Positions 11,101 through 21,295 of a stretch of 64,000 nucleotides of DNA are shown here, piece after piece (position 1 is the first letter of the stretch; each line of letters opens with the position of its first letter). A program made the translations under genes and the position numbers. Source of the stretch: Gracilaria domingensis (Eukaryota > Rhodophyta > Florideophyceae > Gracilariales > Gracilariaceae); assembly GCA_022539475.1 (NCBI GenBank), contig VCMS01000159.1:124001-188000 (forward strand). The letters are read 5' to 3'. Under the pieces are notes generated by a model. It saw only the letters and a program-made list of their open reading frames with translations, did no database searches and had not been told where the DNA came from.

Positions 11101-11297
11101 GACGTGCAATAAGCTCGTGCTTGTGCCAAGCCGCAAACGGATTTGTGCGCACCTGGATCGACGCATGCTCCTTCAAAGACGCTTGAGGAGTACTGTTTTC
11201 CTGTGGGACTTTTAGCACTGAAGTTCAGTACCTCTTTCACAATACGTCGCGCAAATGGAGATTGTGGGGTTGCGTGGGAGCTTCTGCGTTTGCGCAA
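8190..11297 (-). CDS. Pol-like frame of the LTR element
   Basis: About 1035 codons. The domain order is zinc-binding integrase N-terminus, integrase core, reverse transcriptase, then RNase H. This order places the element in the copia group. It belongs to the mobile element, not to the host gene set. Confidence 0.88.
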   Translation of the reverse strand: MRKRRSSHATPQSPFARRIVKEVLNFSAKSPTGKQYSSSVFEGACVDPGAHKSVCGLAQARAYCTSAGLKLKLSPSPYAFKFGDGYRNSLGNMPARIPTPDGTFISINIDVVSADIPFLIGLEVLDRFGLYPNNVTNQLVHHRAGWSLPLKRKHGHLFLEWSLPSILYTRSELQKLHEHFFHPSAGKLLNLLKRSKPDDLSPDTKRLLQDISNKCASCQRFSSRPFRFRVSIPEENIQFNQEIALDLMFLKYGKKKRIPVLHIVDTQTHYQNAVILKGESAKDIWDAFLEAWVTTYTGFPSVMRVDRGSAFTSKYWGNCTMEYGIELRISGVQSHNSIGSGERYHAPLRRIFNTVRHECPSLDADLALRYAVKGINDTMGPEGLVPSLLVYGTLPRFPIPTSTVPNQQERLRALEAARREMASITAKLRIQQALRSKIPPATRYLLEPGQRVLVYDEKLKHWTGPYTILKLVGKQVSVDVDGRTAHYSIAHVLPDPTEVGDDELSRLHQGLNCFRSNSVPSVHITEILSPSDFRGNLQLFDDSKAQELAGLAKRGVYEVICREELDPTVPHNILGGRFALSIKNTDSDNEIYKARFIVQGHTDSEKLRLVHQSTTLKQSSIRLLIAIAAIFGFPVWSQDVSQAYLQSADKLMRDIYIRPTAEFCLSEDKLLKLLKPLYGLSDSGDYWNRTFANHLRQDLMMMPTPGDLSLFFKVVHDKLEGLTGAYVDDTISTGTASFDNSSRITETRFDSKPRVYDNFRFAGIDITNSDNGYKLQQTKFASRIELLEATATFPQFRSKRQELAWLVHTRPDIAATVNLLAQVTEAQFGKPYIDQINILIRRIHASADRGILQRRLDLKTLHIRVYSDSYFANTPSQHSQLGYLIALCDHTGHHNIVHYTSYKSRRRVRSVMGAELYAFSDAFDLAYLFKRELQSMLKQHIPLVMLTDSDSVFKTIIKSTTTSEKRLMLDIQAAREAYSCFEIDDIGWIRGSDNPADGLTKLTRCHPLEELLETGKVTVPVQQWIIRSSENLRQS

Positions 11298-11410
11298 CGC
11301 CCATTTTGGCGCGTAACAGGTTGAGTAGTTCGATGAAAACTGGGAGCGATGAGCGTCGGGTGGTTTTGTGGGCCTTTGATTGGGGAAAGAGCGGCCATTG
11401 CGATCCCCAA

Positions 11411-13090
11411 TTAAAAACCCTCATCCGTAGAATTATCGTCATTACCATACGGAGCCGGTGCGGCAGATCGTGCCAAGTCCGCATTGCTGATGAGGGACGT
11501 CTGGATCTTGGCCAAGAGGCTTTCCGACTCTGGGGTTTCATTATGATAGTCTGTAGAGGGCGCTGTGTCAGGCTCAACCAGAAGAGTTTCGGCGAGTTGA
11601 TTCATAACAAAAGCGCCTTCAGGATCGTCAATTAAGTTGACATCTTTCGTCCTGTTTCGCTTTAACCAGCTTCTGGCCTTGTCTCTGTTTCTCCGTATCT
11701 TGTGCTCATTGCGGGGTTCAGTGCATATGAAAAGTCGGCATCCTTGCTTCTCACAATTCCAGCATGCGGCTAGGTTTGAAGGGAGCTCTACTCTGGGCTT
11801 CCTTCGGCCGGGGCCATGACGGTGTCGAGGGAAGGTGGCAGCGGGTTTGAATGTGGATGTACTGGATGGAGTTCGTCCGAAACGACCTTGTCCAGAGAAA
11901 TTGACGGCGTTCTCAGCATATGCGTCTGGATCGTCCTGAGAGTAGTTCACAGTAGACATCTTTTGTCTGTACTGCACGTCGTCGGCGGAAGACGAGTTGT
12001 CGGGGGTGTTCATACGTTTCTGACCTTCTGTAAATTGACGATTGTTCAGCTCTGCGCTGAAAAGCTCTGACATGAGAGCCCTGTACGGAAAGAGCTTCGA
12101 GTTGGTCTGAGACAGAATATGTCGAGCCCAAGGTATTCCCTGTACTGCATTTGCGAGTACCTTGCGTTTATGGCGATCTGTCCGGTCCTCGACGTGCGCC
12201 ATCGGAGTGAGACGGTCAATCTCTTTGATCAGGGCATCCAAGGCTTCTCGCGGTAGCCTATCATCTTTCATGAACTGTGAAAGATGAAGAGAGTCCAACT
12301 TGGAAGACATATCTTCTCGTGAGGTTGGTGAAGAGTACTGCTCACTGAAGGCACCAACAATAGATCCCCAAGACATCTGTTTGTCACGAATCTCCTCTCG
12401 ATAGAAGTGAAGAGCATCTCCACCCAACGAGTAGTGTAGATATTGGGAACGATCACCGCCTTTCACCTTCTGATCGTTACAGTAGTCCATGAAGCAAGCG
12501 ATGTGATCACCCCAATCTTCCTCTAGATCACCAGTGAATTTGTCGCGGCGATTGCGGTAACGAGTGGAGAAAAAAGAGCAACGTTTGTTCTCGTACTGAT
12601 CTTCCGAAAGATCAATTGCAACCTGCGCAGATGATTCACCTGCAGGAGCAGGGGTGGATGGATCCTGAAGTCGGAAGGGGAGTTGTGCTGGAGAGCCTTG
12701 GTTCGATGGCGAATACAGTACAACGTCACCATTACGAATCGCATCCAAGTAGTCCATTGCACGCTTGCGCACATCTGCATGTTCATCATCGTTCCAAATG
12801 GCAGCAATAACTCGCTTACCAATTAGAGTTCCGGTTTCTGCGTTTCGTGGTATAACTACTTCTCTCGTTTCCAAAAAGGTGCGAACGCGTTTGTAAATGT
12901 CGTAGTTGCTGACAATACTTGGGTTTACAAATTGCATAGCACCAAGATCTTCACGAATAGCGGCCAGTAGATCTTCTCCGGTCAATACAGGCGTAGTAAA
13001 CATGTAGCCCTCGAAGAGGTTCTCAAGTCCACGTTGTACGTCATTCAGAAGACGAATCGTGCCAAACGGTTTTGCGGACGCGTTCGACAT
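11411..13090 (-). CDS. Gag-like frame of the LTR element
   Basis: About 559 codons, starting 40 bp inside the 5' LTR. It is assigned as gag from its position between the 5' LTR and pol, its size and its basic C-terminal part. No independent motif proves it. Confidence 0.7.
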   Translation of the reverse strand: MSNASAKPFGTIRLLNDVQRGLENLFEGYMFTTPVLTGEDLLAAIREDLGAMQFVNPSIVSNYDIYKRVRTFLETREVVIPRNAETGTLIGKRVIAAIWNDDEHADVRKRAMDYLDAIRNGDVVLYSPSNQGSPAQLPFRLQDPSTPAPAGESSAQVAIDLSEDQYENKRCSFFSTRYRNRRDKFTGDLEEDWGDHIACFMDYCNDQKVKGGDRSQYLHYSLGGDALHFYREEIRDKQMSWGSIVGAFSEQYSSPTSREDMSSKLDSLHLSQFMKDDRLPREALDALIKEIDRLTPMAHVEDRTDRHKRKVLANAVQGIPWARHILSQTNSKLFPYRALMSELFSAELNNRQFTEGQKRMNTPDNSSSADDVQYRQKMSTVNYSQDDPDAYAENAVNFSGQGRFGRTPSSTSTFKPAATFPRHRHGPGRRKPRVELPSNLAACWNCEKQGCRLFICTEPRNEHKIRRNRDKARSWLKRNRTKDVNLIDDPEGAFVMNQLAETLLVEPDTAPSTDYHNETPESESLLAKIQTSLISNADLARSAAPAPYGNDDNSTDEGF

Positions 13091-13130
13091 GATCAGATAA
13101 ATTGTTTGGTTGTTTGCTTTGATTCGCGAA

Positions 13131-13445
13131 TGTCGACAAACAACACTGAGATGTTGTTGTGCTCGGACAGGGAGCGCTGGCTATCCTGTCTGTCCACGAG
13201 GACTCTGAGCGGAGGAAAACGCGAGCAACGACACAGGTCTGCTTGCTCTTGCAGTACGCTTTACTGTTGCGACTAGATTCCTGTCCGGGCTAGAAGGTGA
13301 CAACGAGCCTAGCCTGGACTGCTAAGTAGCTACGCAAGTTATCCGCACAGTGCGATGGACTAATATCGATACCATAGTGTTCGAAGAGTATCGACAAAGA
13401 AGATGTAATGTCGACGCAAGTAGTCACGGACTTGTAGGATCAACA
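13131..13445 (-). repeat. LTR, 5' copy
   Basis: A 315-bp repeat paired with 7850-8164. The TCAGA duplication follows immediately at 13446-13450. Confidence 0.92.
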
Positions 13446-13450
13446 TCAGA

Positions 13451-13850
13451 AGCGAAATCCCAACACAGTCGAGTTCACCGAGGCAGCGACCGCAGTGCAC
13501 GCACGCGTGCTTTTCAACAGCGGTGAATAATTCGTAGACGACGCGCAAAAGAAGAGGCGTTTCCGTAGTCATCGCAGAAAACGGCACGACGCGTATGCGA
13601 CTTGTGTGCCTACATTTGCTTGATACGCGCAGAACCCGTACTGAATACAGCGGTATCGCAGATCATACGTAACGCACAGTTCGAGTAGTGTCCTTCTGTG
13701 TTACAGCAACTGCACGCTCACGGAGGCAGTTTAAGCACTGAGCTTCGACCTGAAGCTTATGCCGGTCCCATCAGGTACGGCAAGGAACGACTGGAACCAT
13801 GCACGCGCATGGAAAGATCCGTAGCATGCCACGTCTGCAATGCGAACTTC
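13451..13850. other. Stretch without a recognisable gene
   Basis: Flank of the LTR element; before insertion it was continuous with 7840. A short minus-strand frame ends near 13443, but it resembles nothing I know. Confidence 0.3.
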
Positions 13851-13859
13851 ATTGGGGCC

Positions 13860-14080
13860 TTAGTTACCGCCGCCTGCGGAGTGTCGCAAAGTGAAGTCAA
13901 TGCCAACAGGAACGTAGTGCATGGCTTGTTCTATGACATATTTGGGAATGATCGCCGAGACGAAAGAATTCGTTGTCAAGAAAAACGGAGAGGCCATGTC
14001 TTGTGAGGCTTTCCTACAACGGGCGTGCTGCAGTTTCTTTGTTTTCTCCAGCATAGCTCAGGAAGTTACGTTCTGAATCA
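13860..14080 (-). pseudogene. TIR-domain relic
   Basis: On the minus strand, RNFLSYAGENKETAARPL (near 14020-14080) is followed in a different frame by FLTTNSFVSAIIPKYVIEQA (about 13900-13990). Together these mirror the first half of the TIR domain of the intact receptor. At least one frameshift separates them and no NB-ARC part follows. It is a dead fragment of the same gene family. Confidence 0.7.
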
Positions 14081-14495
14081 TAGAATGGCCTGCTAGTTTC
14101 CGTTAGACGATAGAAATAGCAGCGTATCCATAGTTGCGTTGCAGAAGATTGGTGTTCGCCAAAAAAGCAGGGACGGAGGACGGGCGCAGTGAAATGCTGA
14201 GCGGTGCCCAATTCATGATAGTGTCCTCCGGCCACCGGTACGAAGGGCGGAGTGGCCAGGAATGTGAGCCCCGAGTCTTGAAGTTGAACGGTTGACCTCG
14301 TCTATAACCTTCACAAGCTATAAATTAAGAAACAGTCAATGGTTCTATTGGGTTCTATAGCGGATTTGCTGTTTACGTCTTTCAGCATTTCCGCATTACC
14401 TGACTCGTGTTGCTGTGTGGTAGGCTCGGCAAACAGGGAGGTTTTCAAAAAGTTCCTTTTATCTTTAAACCAACTACAATGTACCATCCCGCATT

Positions 14496-15038
14496 CTAAA
14501 CTGGGGACACGCAAATCCCATCTAGCTCTAACGGCCTCTTCACCTCCGCATAAACCCTCTCGCAGTCTTCGGGACTCGCGAACGATACCTCAGCTGAAGG
14601 CACGTCGCTGGCTTCTCGGCGCCCCATCATCGACATGCGGACCACAGGGGCTGGTGGCATTACCTTCACCATGTCCAAAATCTTGCACCGTGAGAACCTG
14701 TGGCTCGGGATGTGATGAAGCCGAAGCTTCTCAAACCTCTTCGTGACACCACCGCTTACCCCTAGTTCCCCATGTGACCTTCTCTTCGGCGAGCCCCGTG
14801 GGGAAGGGCTTCGCCTCTGGAGTGTTCTGGTCGCCACACTCAAGTTAACGCTGGCCGGCAATGGAGTACCGTTGGAAACGTCTTGCGAAGAATCGTTTCT
14901 TCTCAACCAGTCGGCGTATCGTATGCCGGTATAGCCCATGGAGCCGGCCAACGCGTAGATGATTTGAAACGCCATCAATATATCCGGCATGAACACATCG
15001 CCGCATTTGTCAACGAAGATGAAGTCGTCGGGGTTCAT
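14496..15038 (-). CDS. Hypothetical protein, 180 aa
   Basis: I place the start at MNPDDFIFVDK. The longer open frame upstream (to 15329) reads as a proline- and serine-rich stretch typical of a C/T-rich leader, not protein. The product has a moderately hydrophobic segment (ILMAFQIIYALAGSMGYTG) near residues 18-36, then a basic Ser/Arg-rich region with several SP and RS pairs, and a more ordered end with ASPEDCERVYAEV. No known family was recognised. Its composition is unlike the decayed receptor DNA around it, suggesting a real host gene, but there is no homology support. Confidence 0.5.
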   Translation of the reverse strand: MNPDDFIFVDKCGDVFMPDILMAFQIIYALAGSMGYTGIRYADWLRRNDSSQDVSNGTPLPASVNLSVATRTLQRRSPSPRGSPKRRSHGELGVSGGVTKRFEKLRLHHIPSHRFSRCKILDMVKVMPPAPVVRMSMMGRREASDVPSAEVSFASPEDCERVYAEVKRPLELDGICVSPV

Positions 15039-15626
15039 TTTGTCGGTGCTTGGCGTGGAGTTTAAGCGTTTGAGATGAGATGGCGGGATGGGTTCCAGTG
15101 GGGGGCAGGGGGGTTGGGGTGGGGGTTGGGGCGGTGTGTTAGGGAACGTTGAGGTTGGATAGAGACGTATGAAGCGGATGAGCGGAGCAGATGAAGCGTG
15201 TGGGTTGTTTGTTAGCAACGCGGGTGGTGAGGAAGAGAATGCGACTGAGAGCGAAGAGGCTGGAGCTGGTGGGTTTAAGGGGTGCTGATGTTTGAGTTGG
15301 AGAGGGCTGACAATCATCCCAGAGAGCAACTACCATTGCTTCTCCCGCAAAGATTGTCAGTCATCTCCAATTCGAAGCGAAGAGAAACGAATTGCAAAAG
15401 TATAGTGTGACCACGCAACCATGTGACGACATTATAGATCCGAATATTATCTGAACATTTGGAGGTTATTCCAGACAATGTTACCGCGGAAGGTAGCATG
15501 TTATACTAGAGAGTATGATTTCATGAGAAGCGAAGCAACAACAGTCTTCGGCAGAGTAGGAAAGGTGCAATAAGGGGTTGAATGTAATAAAGAGAAAGAG
15601 AACTTAGTAGCGGAGAGCATGAACAA

Positions 15627-15842
15627 TTGGATGACGGCATACTGTATGCTCCTTTGCGGGGCATATCTTGGTACCATTGTCATTCAAGTGGACGGCATGT
15701 GAGCGGGTTGATGGCGGGAATAGCTTTCGTGACAATTTGGCTGATTCTAATTGCATTCTGTTACTTCATTTGGTTATGGAAAGAAGTGACACGTCTAAGA
15801 AGCGATCTTGCACTTGCTCACAAATTGGGAATGACCTCCTAA
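15627..15842 (+). CDS. Possible small membrane protein
   Basis: A 71-codon frame with one strongly hydrophobic segment (IAFVTIWLILIAFCYFIWLW) followed by a charged, helix-prone tail (KEVTRLRSDLALAHKLG). A shorter start at Met29 would give 43 residues beginning just before the segment. The hydrophobic helix plus coiled tail looks designed rather than random, but nothing confirms expression and an overlapping frame is also open. Confidence 0.2.
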   Translation: MDDGILYAPLRGISWYHCHSSGRHVSGLMAGIAFVTIWLILIAFCYFIWLWKEVTRLRSDLALAHKLGMTS

Positions 15843-16087
15843 AAATCTACGACGTGGTGATGAAAATGCCAGAGGATGGCGAGGGATCAAAGATTGCGTC
15901 ATCGTTGCGTGCTCATCAGCTCGCTGTGTGCACTCGGAAAGAGAGGAAGGTTGGGTTGGGGGCGTCTACCTTTGGTACTTGGGCTTGTCTCGGTATCCTA
16001 TGTTTAGCATGTGCTTTCCCACACGTCTCGGGACCAAAGTGAGATTCCACGTAGTATTCTTGCGCACAACGCCGTCTTCGGTGTCGG

Positions 16088-16351
16088 TTGTTGCCCCACG
16101 GGCCACGGCGCGCAGCCACGATGAGATCAGCGCTGAACGTCGTGATGGCGTTCACAAGTTGCTCATCACCCTGCACCGCGATCATGTATGACGCATCTGC
16201 TTCGCGTCACAAGGCGCAAGCGAAGGCGAACTTGGTGGTGTTCTTCTGCAGTGGTCTGCTTATCTGCGTGCCAGCCAAATCGGAGGGGTTGATGCCCGGG
16301 AGGCTTGGTACTATTCTGCGGTATCACTGCAAGCTCTTCAGCTCTCAGTAA
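16088..16351 (+). pseudogene. Relic sharing the HDASA.RH.A.A module
   Basis: The plus-strand reading YDASASRHKAQAKANLVVFF matches HDASAPRHQADADVMLFF at about 24,400 and the minus-strand HDASAPRHEAQAEAYSIL at about 25,220. Three copies of one unknown protein segment thus occur in this window, two of them inside the 5.4-kb inverted-arm element. This copy has no credible start or end and is probably a fragment. Confidence 0.45.
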
Positions 16352-16484
16352 ATGTCGTCGCGCAGTGCGCAAGCACGTTGAATGAAAGCTACAATCCAGC
16401 ACTACGAGCTGCGCCAAACCTCTACACGGGCGACACTGTTTAGCAGTAATATGCCCATCGAGCCTGTCGTACCGCCCTGCTCTA

Positions 16485-16875
16485 TCAAAAAGTTGCGGGG
16501 TAAGTCTGGCGTGCATCAGCGGCGCAATGCAACGCCGTGTGGCCAAAATGATCCCCACAGTCCATGTCAGCGCCTCGCAAGCTGTGCTTGCTCGGTAGAA
16601 ATATGTCCTTCCGCTGCGACCATGTGCAAAGCACTGCTGTCATCTTCGTCTGAACGATTGCAATTTCCATCTCGCTTCGTCTCCAAGTGTCTCTGGTACG
16701 CTGCTGCATGCCCGATCAAACTTTGAACAGACAGGCTTTGAATTTCAAAATTGATTCGCTTACAAAACCATGTACGCGCAGATGCACCAAGGGCATCTGC
16801 ACGTACATGGTTGTACCAAAGGTACTGAAGGTGAAAATTCCACGTATGATACGGAGTAACGTGATTATTCTGCAT
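16485..16875 (-). pseudogene. Ankyrin-repeat gene relic
   Basis: Minus-strand frames give SSALHMVAAEGH and then GADMDCGDHFGHTALHCAAD, the classic ankyrin pattern of about 33 residues. The two parts lie in different frames (16567-16875 and 16485-16709), so at least one frameshift is present. A shorter scrap of the same sequence (DMDRGGCFGH) is on the minus strand near 23,200 in the core of the 5.4-kb element. The parent gene is not in the window. Confidence 0.6.
16767..16811. repeat. 19-bp-arm hairpin
   Basis: Arms 16767-16785 and 16793-16811 pair with one mismatch around a 7-base loop, within the ankyrin relic. Confidence 0.85.
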
Positions 16876-17465
16876 GACATCTCAATCGCGAGTGTTCAAA
16901 TGCGTTCATCGCGACAATAAAGGAATCCTTGCGATGCATCAAGCGTGTCGACAGCATTATCGGTGAGACACGACAGCGTTTTTCTGTACAGCGTACAGTT
17001 GAAAAAATGCCGGCCTCCATTGGAGACCCGACCACAGATCCGTTTTGTTCCCGAAGGAAGACAAAGTCACCACGTGAACGGGGATCGCATGAGTCCAGCG
17101 TACGGTTGCGTTCTAAGGTGTCTTAGATTATCCGATCCAGATGATCTTGTTGATGTTGTTAAGACCAGGTTGTCACTCTTGAAGCTAAAGAGCTGTTCAA
17201 CTTTGATTATTGAACACAAGATAGATCCTGGGAGGCAAACTTGATTACATCGACGTAATGACACATCATGGCGTTTTATTCATGTCTAAGCTTTCCCCAG
17301 TGCATTTCGCACGTCATTATTAACAGAATGACGTCCTTAAAGCATTCATTGCTAACAGTTTGCGTCGTTCTGAGTTTCAAATACCATGTGCGCAAAGTTC
17401 AAGAGCACAGGCACGGTAGCTCAACAGCGAATATATAAGATAGCCTCCAAACCATCCATTCTCCG
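16810..17465. repeat. Duplicated block B, copy 1
   Basis: This matches 21190-21697 in direct orientation (roughly 75-80% by eye) with several indels. The match ends at about 21.70 kb, close to where the inverted-arm element begins. No gene is visible in the block itself. Confidence 0.7.
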
Positions 17466-18060
17466 CACCATTCTCTCAACCTTGAAGCCCGGTGCACAAT
17501 CCACTAACGCATACGAAGACGATGCACAAGGACTAGGTGCAACAACCAGATTCCCAGAGCTACATCCCGTACATTCACAGCTATTTCCAACAGACATCAC
17601 GTCGCCATTTCTGAGGCAGCAGCACACGAGATCGTAGATTTGTATTCGGAGATGGGCAACCGGACAGGTGACGGCGACGCAGCCAGTGTCGAATGTCTAT
17701 TCCAGGCCACCTGGCGTCTCGATGCAGATCTCGTCGTCGGAGCAGTTGAGCGTCGAACGATCGGACGGTGGTTGTGGATCAGTCGGTAGGGGTGAAGTAA
17801 TCGGAAAACATTCAGCGCCGTTTGGACCTTCTACGCATCGAGCGCCTTCGATACAGAGAGATACGGCGAGTGATGTTGGACTCGGGGGTGGCAAGGCGGG
17901 GGTTGGGAGACATTGAGGGCTTTTTTCCGTTTCAATTCATCTGGTGTAGGAGGGGCAGACAAAGACGAGGGAGCCGACGGAGATTGGAGCAATTGGGAAG
18001 GCAGTGCTGGCGAGGGTGCCGAAAAGAAGGGCGGCAAGCAGCACGATGAGGAAGATGTTA
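17421..18060 (-). pseudogene. Broken Cys-rich secreted-protein gene
   Basis: Near 18,060-17,940 one minus-strand frame encodes a signal-peptide-like run (NIFLIVLLAALLFGTLASTA). From about 17,945 to 17,421 a second frame is open except for one TAG at 17694-17696. It carries paired modules CIEGARCVEGPNGAEC and CSDDEICIETPGG, then a Cys cluster (VCCCLRNGD...CECTGC). Together they suggest a secreted Cys-rich protein disrupted by one frame change and one stop. An intron could explain part of this, but no good splice sites were found. Confidence 0.4.
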
Positions 18061-18699
18061 TGGTGACGTTGCGCGGTGTACTTCCATCACGGTCGTGGGG
18101 GCTCGAATGGACTTCCGAGTGTAAACTGCTGTGCCAAGACTCTTGCGTGAAGCTGCCGCGCACGGGGTTGTGTATCATCTGGATCATCATCCAGCATCAT
18201 CAATGACTCATCATGATGATACTTGTGTAGACACAATGCATCTTCTACAGCAACACTGTACATTTCGCTGATGCACAGTAAACTTCACTACTGATGATTA
18301 CGGGCTACTCATTCATCGGGCTGGCCGTATCTACTAGCGCCCCATGAACCCCATGCGACCGTAAATCAGTGACGGTGGCTTTCGCTACTTTCTGTTCAAA
18401 GATCATCTTGGATCTTCTGGTCTTGATGCGTATGATTCGCACGATGCGCAGGGAATGATTTAAGAGTATGTTTGATCGCGATAATGGTGGAGCTAGAGCG
18501 CCAGGAGCAAGATACTGTTTCCCTCTTCTACCAGTACACTGAAATCAACGATTTACCATGCGTTGTCCGGGATGCGACATTGCTCGGCAATCCACAAAAC
18601 GTGGCCGAAAGAACCCGTACTAGCTCGGAGCGCATCAACCGCACATTTGGCGCTATCGAAGCCGATGCGCAAGCCTTTCACGGGCTTATTTCGGACTGC

Positions 18700-19070
18700 T
18701 GAATGAGATCTTTCAAAAGGGTCGGATCACGGCATTGGAGTGTGCCAAAGCGGTAGAAATAGGAATAAGCAATAATAGAGGTGCCCCTTCGAAAGCCAGA
18801 GCGCAATTTAAGCGGCGAACGAATGTCAGAAGTTCACGCATTGGCCACAAAGTCGACTCTCATACTAAAGACGCCGAAGGGGGCAGTTCCCATGGTATGT
18901 TCCATGACGTGAGGGAAATCGTCACCGAGACAGAAGGACTCGTTGTCGATAAAAACTGATAGGTCATGGTTTCGAAGACTTTTATATAATGGTCGGGCAA
19001 GAGTGTCCTTGTCTTCGCCGGCATGGCTCAGAAATACCCGAAACTGTGGTGTTCGGAGAGAAAATTGTTT
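18700..19070 (-). pseudogene. TIR-domain relic
   Basis: The minus strand encodes FRVFLSHAGEDKDTLARPLY, then SLRNHDLSVFIDNESFCLGD and VMEHTMGTAPFGVFSM, closely following the TIR of the intact receptor. The frame ends before the conserved Glu. Below 18,830 weaker matches to the next TIR segment continue in other frames. Among the TIR relics it is the longest continuous one. Confidence 0.75.
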
Positions 19071-19073
19071 TGC

Positions 19074-20230
19074 GGCATGGGAGAAATATGAGCTGCTAGC
19101 TCCTACCAGCCAACTAGCACAGGACTCAACGCATAGTATCGTTGCAGGAGATGAATGTCCAGCAAAACATCCGTTACATGGCCAAAGCTAACAGCATCTC
19201 TTTCCCTTATGTCACAAGTCGCGCATTCTGCGCAGACACCACGGTGTCGAATCTTTCTCAGCCATGCCGGTGAAGACAAGGAAACTATCGCTCGCCCATT
19301 GTAAAACCGACTTCGCTTGCGTGGCTTATCCGTTTCGAAATATCGGCTTGCTCAGTTCCACGCTGTCGCTGGGCTTCCAGAAAATAGAGCGGCGTTCTAA
19401 GGTCTTTCAAACAGCGATCAGGCGCATCACGTCCCGCACTAGGCAACGTGAGAAGCAAACCATGATGAGCCAGCCGCAAAATTGAGCACACAGCCGTCGT
19501 GGCCGGCAAGGCAGCACCCGGAATAGAAAAATGCGCGCATTGTGACGCTCGAGAATTCTCTCATGATGAAAGCGTATTGCGCGCGGTTTGGTGTCTTTCT
19601 ATGCTTCTCCTCGCTGATTACCCTTGCTAAACTCTTTCACGGCCAGGCCTCGAGATGGTCTTTGTTAGAATCGCACAACACGGCGCGATCGAAATTCTCC
19701 TGTGAAGTACCGACGGCACGCATCACCACCGAGGAAGTTGGCCAACGAGCTCACAACGGCCAAGCACAATCTCGGAGCCGTCGTCAGAGTCTTCGTGCAT
19801 CGCTAGCCGTGACCGTGATGCCCATCATGAGTGCTCAAACCGCGAATGCTCAAGCGTTTCGATGTTAAACCGCCCCGCAACGATTTGGCGGGGAGAACTG
19901 CACGAATGCAGTTCCGAGCTCGATGACTTGGTGCATGTGAGGGCAGTTCAAAATATGCGCGATCTCAAAAACCTCTCTCTACTACACGTAGTGCAGAACC
20001 AGTTCTGTAGCATGTCTTACACTTACCAAAAGGTAGTCTTCTATCCCTGGGTAGCGTTCTAACCCTTTAGCTTCATGTGTAAGACAAGCAAAAAGTGATG
20101 ATGACGTCACACAACGGCAGATAACGCTTGTCGCAACGGTGATCAATGCTGTGCAGTTGTTGCGGACTCCACAATGTGGAGATGATGTCGTCGTACAAAG
20201 TTGTGGTCTTCCAGATGAAACAACAGCGCT
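19074..20230. repeat. Duplicated block A, copy 2
   Basis: Partner of 1-950. It differs by scattered substitutions, about 200 extra bases near 19,940-20,140, and several local changes that create perfect hairpins absent from copy 1 (19873-19893, 19895-19914, 20167-20181). It includes the same plus-strand TIR start near 19,250-19,310. Confidence 0.8.
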
Positions 20231-20769
20231 ACATCGTGCCACGACGCTCACGCCAGTCATTCCAAGCTCAGTTTCGGCAAACGGCGCTGCGACAGCATGA
20301 CATAGCTCATCCTCCTTAGTTCTGGCAAATGCACGTCGTGGCTGTCGATGTTTGCCACGCCTCACTCGCAAGTGCCCGAGATGTGAATCTCCGAGCCGTT
20401 TTCTTCGACATTGCACACCGCAACGAAAAGCTCTGTGCTCGCAAGTGATGAACCTTGGCGAACAGAACGCCGTCCCCACGCAGAATGTTCACACAATATT
20501 CGCAGCCGATTTCACGTTGTCGCAATTAAGTCGCACACCGTCTACAGTACATCGACTTCGGCGTCATCCCGTGTACACGGCAAGCATTTACTCATGCTCG
20601 AGGAGAGTGCCATCCTTGCCCAGGCAACGGTCATATCGATCACGACCCCAGCACGCAGCGTGAAAGGCAGATCGCAGTGAACGCACAGCACTAACATTTG
20701 CCCAAAGCTATGAAATCCAGACCGGGGGACAAGAGAGATGTTTTCACCGGCAAGACGACGTGAGGCAGG

Positions 20770-21295
20770 TGGTTGACGCCAATTGCTGTCGCGCGTGGCA
20801 ATCAGAAGCGATGGCTCTTTCTGGCGTCAGCGCACAAAACGGCACGGCTGGAAATCTTTTGTAAAGTACACATCACCACCGTGAAAGTTGCCCAACGCGC
20901 GTTCGCAAAGTCCCAGAACAATCTCAGAGCCGTCCTCTGCGACGTCGCGCAGGTCGTTCTCTACAGCGTAGATTTTAACTTCTACCAAGCGCTTTGCTAT
21001 CCACTGTGGTTTTGACAACAGCCACAGAAGCTCGTCAACTTGTCCGGGACCGCGCAGAATTCTACATAAGTTGTAATGAACGTAGAACTGAATCCTGCAG
21101 CCCAACATATACTAGTTCCCTTTTTGGTACAACTAAAACATCAGCTAACGATTCCATCACAAGTCTGGTTTTCTCAAGTGTATCCAAGTTCCACAGCTTG
21201 TGCAATTCTCCATGATACTTTGATCTCGAGTGCGCAAATGCGTTCAGCGCGACAATAACTGCATCCTTGAGATGCATCAAGCCTGTCGACAGCAT
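20770..21295 (-). pseudogene. NB-ARC/WD40 receptor relic
   Basis: Reading the minus strand from 21,295: LHKLWNLDTLEKTRLVMESL (end of NB-ARC), then CRILRGPGQVDELLWLLSKP and a linker, then EDGSEIVLGLCERALGN and the ending GGDVYFTKDFQPCRFVR. All segments match the intact receptor, but the WD40 block between linker and tail is absent and frames change. It is a partial, internally deleted sister gene whose TIR and P-loop are gone. Confidence 0.75.

Larger units (their letters stand above)
7850..13445 (-). mobile_element. Ty1/copia-order LTR retrotransposon, looks whole
   Basis: A complete element in minus orientation: two 315-bp LTRs with TG...CA ends, a 5-bp target duplication, and two long open frames. 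The first (11411-13090) is gag-like. The second (8190-11297) is pol-like, with the zinc-binding and core parts of integrase before reverse transcriptase and RNase H, which is the copia order. The LTRs differ by about one base in 315, so the insertion is young. It landed in relic receptor DNA. A clear primer-binding site or polypurine tract was not identified. Confidence 0.9.
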
